Source: JASDSY01 sp041441465
GTDB taxonomy: Bacteria > Muiribacteriota > UBA9980
Assembly (NCBI GenBank): GCA_041441465.1
Contig: JASDSY010000022.1
Coordinates: forward strand, 186,001-250,000
Length of the DNA: 64,000 nt
Direction: 5' to 3'
Shown here: piece after piece, positions 60,834-64,000 of the stretch
Layout: every line of letters starts with the position of its first letter
Position numbering within the stretch: position 1 is the stretch's first letter
Notes under the pieces: model-generated
What the model was told of the DNA's origin: nothing
Seen by the model: only the letters and a program-made list of their open reading frames with translations
Databases searched by the model: none
Position numbers and translations under genes: made by a program

Positions 60834-61996
60834 AGATATTATACGATCATCAAATATTTGAGTTTCAAATTTTTGGAGGCATTTCAAGATACTTTGACGA
60901 TCTGATAAGTTTTTTCTCGAACTGCACCGATATAACCCCAATTTTATCGCTTAAATATACAAATAACCACTATATAAAAATAAATAACGCTTCTTACAGA
61001 ACAAAAAAACTAACCAATTTCGACAACTTTATCTGCTCTAAAAATTTTAAAGGAAAATGGTTTTTATATAATTTTTTTAAAAATACAAATTTAATTAAAG
61101 ACCATTACTCAGAAAATCAAAAAAACACCATTAAGCTCATCGAAAAAGCGGATTTCGACATATTCCACCCAACTTATTTCAACGATTATTTTCTAAGTCA
61201 TCTAAATAAAAAACCTTTTGTAATAACCATATACGACATGATTTATGAATTATATCCTGAATATTTCGCAGACAATAAGAAAGTTATAGAACAAAAGAAA
61301 AAATTAATTGAAAAAGCCTCAGCGGTAATAGCTATTTCTGAAAACACAAGACAGGATATTTTAAAAATTTACGGCAAAAATTACGAAAACAAAGTAAAAG
61401 TCGTGTATCTTTCACATTCATCGAATTTCCTCAACTATAAGGAATTAAATCATAAATTACCTGACAAATATATATTGTTTGTCGGAGTAAGAAATAATTA
61501 TAAAAATTTCATAAACTTTATAAAAGCGATGTCAGAAATAATAAAAATAGATAAAGAGCTGAAAATAATCTGCACAGGCGGCGGAAAATTTACCAAAGAT
61601 GAATTAGCACTTTTTAACGAATTAAATTTAAGTTCTAGCATATTTCAGTATTCCGTCAATGACAACATACTTTACCATTTTTATAACAAGGCAACGGCAT
61701 TTGTATTTCCATCATTGTATGAAGGATTTGGAATACCCGTTCTTGAAGCGTTTGCAGCCGGCTGTCCTGCAATATTAAGCAATTCAAGCTCACTCCCTGA
61801 AGTCGGAGGCGATGCGGCTGAATATTTTGACCCGGCAAGCGTAAGTTCAATCAAAGAAAGCATAAAAAAAGTAATATATAACGACACTATAAAAAATAAA
61901 TTAAAAAATGACGGATTTGAAAGGTTAAAACAATTCACTTTGACTCAAACCGCGCTCGGCACCAAAAAAATCTACGAAAGCATTATAAAGTCATAA
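60830..61996 (+). CDS. Glycosyltransferase family 4 protein
   Basis: A 388-residue GT-B enzyme: 'FEFQIFGGISRYFDDLI' (8-24) at the acceptor side, 'KYILFVGVRNNYKNFINFIKAM' (about 215-236) opening the donor domain, and the family motif 'FVFPSLYEGFGIPVLEAFAAGCPAILSNSSSLPEVGGDAAEYFDP' in order (EX7E: Glu in 'YEGFGIPVLE'), at about 285-330. It transfers an activated sugar to a growing chain at the inner membrane. Ends the coupled block; a 105-bp gap follows. Confidence 0.93.
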   Translation: MKILYDHQIFEFQIFGGISRYFDDLISFFSNCTDITPILSLKYTNNHYIKINNASYRTKKLTNFDNFICSKNFKGKWFLYNFFKNTNLIKDHYSENQKNTIKLIEKADFDIFHPTYFNDYFLSHLNKKPFVITIYDMIYELYPEYFADNKKVIEQKKKLIEKASAVIAISENTRQDILKIYGKNYENKVKVVYLSHSSNFLNYKELNHKLPDKYILFVGVRNNYKNFINFIKAMSEIIKIDKELKIICTGGGKFTKDELALFNELNLSSSIFQYSVNDNILYHFYNKATAFVFPSLYEGFGIPVLEAFAAGCPAILSNSSSLPEVGGDAAEYFDPASVSSIKESIKKVIYNDTIKNKLKNDGFERLKQFTLTQTALGTKKIYESIIKS

Positions 61997-62104
61997 TAAA
62001 TTTATATATCACATTTTTTAATTTAATTGCATAATAATTCATATATATGATATTATTATTATCACTAAAAAAGCAATCTGATTCGATATCGGCGGAGAAA
62101 TTTG

Positions 62105-63163
62105 ATGTTAAGCAAAATCGTATTATTAATACCGGCATTAGATCCAGATGAAAAATTTATTTCAATCATAGGAAATCTCAAAAACAACGGATTTAATAAC
62201 ATCGTAATAGTCGACGACGGAAGCGATGAATATCATAAAGATATTTTCAGGCGGATTTCCGATGAAAACCTCGCGCATGTTTTAACTCATGCCGTTAATT
62301 TAGGCAAAGGCCGCGCCCTTAAAACAGGAATTAATCATATACTGAACGTTTTTCCAGACTGCCGCGGCGTAATTACCGCCGATAGCGACGGCCAGCATAA
62401 GCCTGACGATATTAAAAGGGTCGCGCAAGATTTTTTAGAACATCCTGAAAGTTTAATTTTAGGATCGAGAAGCTTTTCAATGGGAGACAAAAATATACCA
62501 TTTAGAAGTAAATTCGGAAATTTACTGACTATAAAAATATTCGGGTTTTTATCAGGAATAAAAATCAGCGATACACAGACGGGATTACGCGCAATTCCCA
62601 AAAGTTTCATGAAAATTTTACTTAACGTCCAGGGCGAACGCTTTGATTTTGAAATGTACATGCTCATGGAATGCAGGCGCCTTTTAGTCCCGATCCGCGA
62701 AGTATTTATCGAAACCATCTACATCGCAGAAAATAAATCCTCACATTTTAACCCGCTTATCGACTCAATAAAAATATATTATATTTTCCTGAAATATATT
62801 TTTTCATCCCTGTTGACGACGATAATCGATTTTATAGTATTCTACATGATTACAACCCTCGGCGTCGGAATTGGAATTGCCATGTTCTGGGCACGAGTCG
62901 TAGCTTCGCTCGCTAATTTTACCATAAACAGGTCAGCGGTATTTGAAAGCAAAAATAAAATCTACCAGGACCTTATAAAATACTACGGCCTTGTAGTGGT
63001 ATCAGGAATAACGTCTTACCTTTTAATCATGCTTATGAAAAACCATATGGCCTTAAGTACAATCTGTTCTAAAATCATAGCCGAAAGCTTTCTGTTTCTT
63101 ATAAATTACAGCCTGCAAAATAATTATGTGTTCAAAAACACGAAACGAGAAAACAATGAATAA
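62105..63163 (+). CDS. Dolichyl-phosphate-mannose-synthase-like GT2 fused to a GtrA-type membrane domain
   Basis: A 352-residue protein; ATG 62105 (7 nt after GGAG) rather than TTG 62102. Residues 1-220 are a GT2 enzyme of the DPM1 type: 'LLIPALDPDEKF', 'IVIVDDGSDE', 'NLGKGRALKTGIN', 'ITADSDGQHKPDDI' (DxD-like), 'LGSRSF', 'TQTGLRAIPKSFM', 'GERFDFEMYMLMECRR'. Residues about 225-350 are a GtrA-like domain with four membrane helices. It likely makes polyprenyl-phosphate-linked sugar and helps to move it across the membrane for later transfer. Confidence 0.93.
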   Translation: MLSKIVLLIPALDPDEKFISIIGNLKNNGFNNIVIVDDGSDEYHKDIFRRISDENLAHVLTHAVNLGKGRALKTGINHILNVFPDCRGVITADSDGQHKPDDIKRVAQDFLEHPESLILGSRSFSMGDKNIPFRSKFGNLLTIKIFGFLSGIKISDTQTGLRAIPKSFMKILLNVQGERFDFEMYMLMECRRLLVPIREVFIETIYIAENKSSHFNPLIDSIKIYYIFLKYIFSSLLTTIIDFIVFYMITTLGVGIGIAMFWARVVASLANFTINRSAVFESKNKIYQDLIKYYGLVVVSGITSYLLIMLMKNHMALSTICSKIIAESFLFLINYSLQNNYVFKNTKRENNE

Positions 63164-63785
63164 AACGGATTGGGACAGTTACTATAACAAGCCTTATAAA
63201 TCGGCGTCTTTTACCAGAAAGATCACTCAAAACGCCTTGATTGAATATATAAAAAAATATTCCGCATTAAAAACTGATTTCACGATTTGCGAATTAGGCG
63301 GCGCCAACAGCTGTTTTTATAACGCGCTCGCCTCAGAGTTTAAACCTTCAAAATACATCATAATAGATAATAACGAAATCGGCCTGAAAAAATTTAACGA
63401 AACGCATAATCAGTCCTGCCCGGTCGAACTGATTAACGAAAACATTCTAGCTATGAATAATTACAATAAAAAAAGCGATGTAGTTTTTTCAGTCGGGCTG
63501 ATCGAGCATTTTAGCGAAAGCGACACTGTCCTTGCCGTAAAATCTCACTTCGATCTCGTGGAAAAAAATGGAATAGTGATAATCAGCGTTCCGACACCCA
63601 CATTTTTATATAATATAATAAGAAAAGCCGCGGAACTTGCCGGAATGTGGATATTCCACGACGAAACGCCGATTCCTGCCGTATCAGCGCTTAGTATTTT
63701 TAAGAAATTCGGCGAAGTCATCGACCATAAGATTTTGTGGCTACTGGGCCTCACGCAGGTTATGGCCGTTATCAAGAAAAAATAA
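63156..63785 (+). CDS. SAM-dependent methyltransferase
   Basis: A 209-residue protein, start at ATG 63156 (the upstream in-frame ATG 63126 lies deep in the previous gene). Typical beginning 'MNKTDWDSYYNKPYKSASFTRK'; 'FTICELGGANSCFYNALASEF' is the SAM-binding loop and 'DVVFSVGLIEHFSESD' the motif after strand 4. It overlaps the GT2-GtrA gene by 8 bp. Target unknown. Confidence 0.83.
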   Translation: MNKTDWDSYYNKPYKSASFTRKITQNALIEYIKKYSALKTDFTICELGGANSCFYNALASEFKPSKYIIIDNNEIGLKKFNETHNQSCPVELINENILAMNNYNKKSDVVFSVGLIEHFSESDTVLAVKSHFDLVEKNGIVIISVPTPTFLYNIIRKAAELAGMWIFHDETPIPAVSALSIFKKFGEVIDHKILWLLGLTQVMAVIKKK

Positions 63786-63795
63786 AGGAAATATA

Positions 63796-64000
63796 ATGCC
63801 ATTTTTATTAGGAATTCTCGGATTTTTACAAATATGTTTCATTCCCGGCGCAATCATCCATAGAATGTGGTTTGGAAAGACTGATTTTTCAGAATATGTT
63901 CCGGCATCGTTTGCGCTGAGCCTGATAATAAACTGGTGCATGGTGTTTTTATTGACCGCCCTGAAAATATATATCCAGCCGGTAATGATATTAATAACCA
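63796..64000 (+). CDS. N-terminal part of a polytopic membrane protein, cut by the window edge
   Basis: ATG at 63796 behind AAAGGAAA starts a frame that is open to the right end (68 codons). It begins with a hydrophobic helix ('LLGILGFLQICFIPGAIIHRMWF') and continues with a second one ('FALSLIINWCMVFLLTALKIY'). In this position it is likely a membrane glycosyltransferase or other polysaccharide-assembly protein that uses the polyprenyl-phosphate sugar made by the GT2-GtrA protein. Only the start is visible. Confidence 0.65.
   Translation, partial: MPFLLGILGFLQICFIPGAIIHRMWFGKTDFSEYVPASFALSLIINWCMVFLLTALKIYIQPVMILIT

Noticed and set aside
1..64000. tRNA, rRNA, CRISPR array or insertion sequence
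   Set aside because: No cloverleaf, regular spaced repeats or transposase motifs were recognised on either strand by eye; a dedicated search could still find a short RNA gene.

Overview
The window is a 64 kb AT-rich chromosomal piece, densely packed, with mostly ATG starts behind GGAGG-like ribosome sites and many textbook sigma-70 promoters (TTGACA, 17 bp, TATAAT). The cell should be a diderm: there is an outer-membrane secretin, a lipobox lipoprotein, and a type IV pilus / type II secretion-like apparatus split over several loci. Alongside this, the gene order yicC-remA-gmk-coaBC-priA-def-fmt matches the housekeeping order known from Bacillus (minus rpoZ). This mix, plus a HEAT-repeat/PilT fusion and many TPR proteins, points to a poorly studied deep-branching diderm phylum; I cannot name it with confidence from sequence alone. 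No tRNA, rRNA, CRISPR, integrase or transposase gene was seen.

Layout. 1-11 kb: tail of a pseudopilin, a LysM protein, a GAF/HD-GYP c-di-GMP phosphodiesterase, a large secreted HExxH peptidase, a TPR lipoprotein, a secreted Ala/Pro-rich protein, the prepilin peptidase (apparently leaderless), two minor pseudopilins and queC. 11-16 kb: HEAT-PilT ATPase, a folate cyclodeaminase-family protein, a PAS protein. 16-23 kb: the conserved housekeeping operon, with coaBC apparently starting at ATT. 23-23.6 kb: a 700 bp gene-free stretch full of inverted repeats. 23.7-31 kb: a secreted TPR/DUF4434-like glycosidase, an ECF sigma factor with a 7-TM partner, and a minus-strand operon of a TPR membrane protein plus three pseudopilin-like proteins. 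31-46.6 kb: M18 aminopeptidase, TPR protein, hybrid histidine kinase, secreted HENAH metallopeptidase, TPR protein, PP2C (RsbU-type) phosphatase, ribF, CPBP protease, ICMT-like methyltransferase and a MobA-like nucleotidyltransferase. 46.7-54.8 kb: a coiled-coil protein, a protein with a helicase-associated-like domain, then a carboxypeptidase-regulatory-domain protein, pilC and the secretin. 55-64 kb: a FlgM-like anti-sigma factor, a secreted beta-rich protein, then a surface-polysaccharide operon (degenerate citrate-synthase-like protein, Wzt-like ABC ATPase, glycosyltransferases, methyltransferases) running off the right end.

How it fits together. The dominant theme is the cell surface: pilus assembly and retraction (prepilin peptidase, pseudopilins, PilT-like motor, PilC, secretin), secreted peptidases and glycosidase, and polysaccharide export. 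Signal transduction (HD-GYP, hybrid kinase, PP2C, PAS, ECF sigma, FlgM-like, RemA) is heavily represented and could govern that surface program. Several genes carry a terminator-like hairpin just upstream of their ribosome site, suggesting leader attenuation; this is inference from sequence only.
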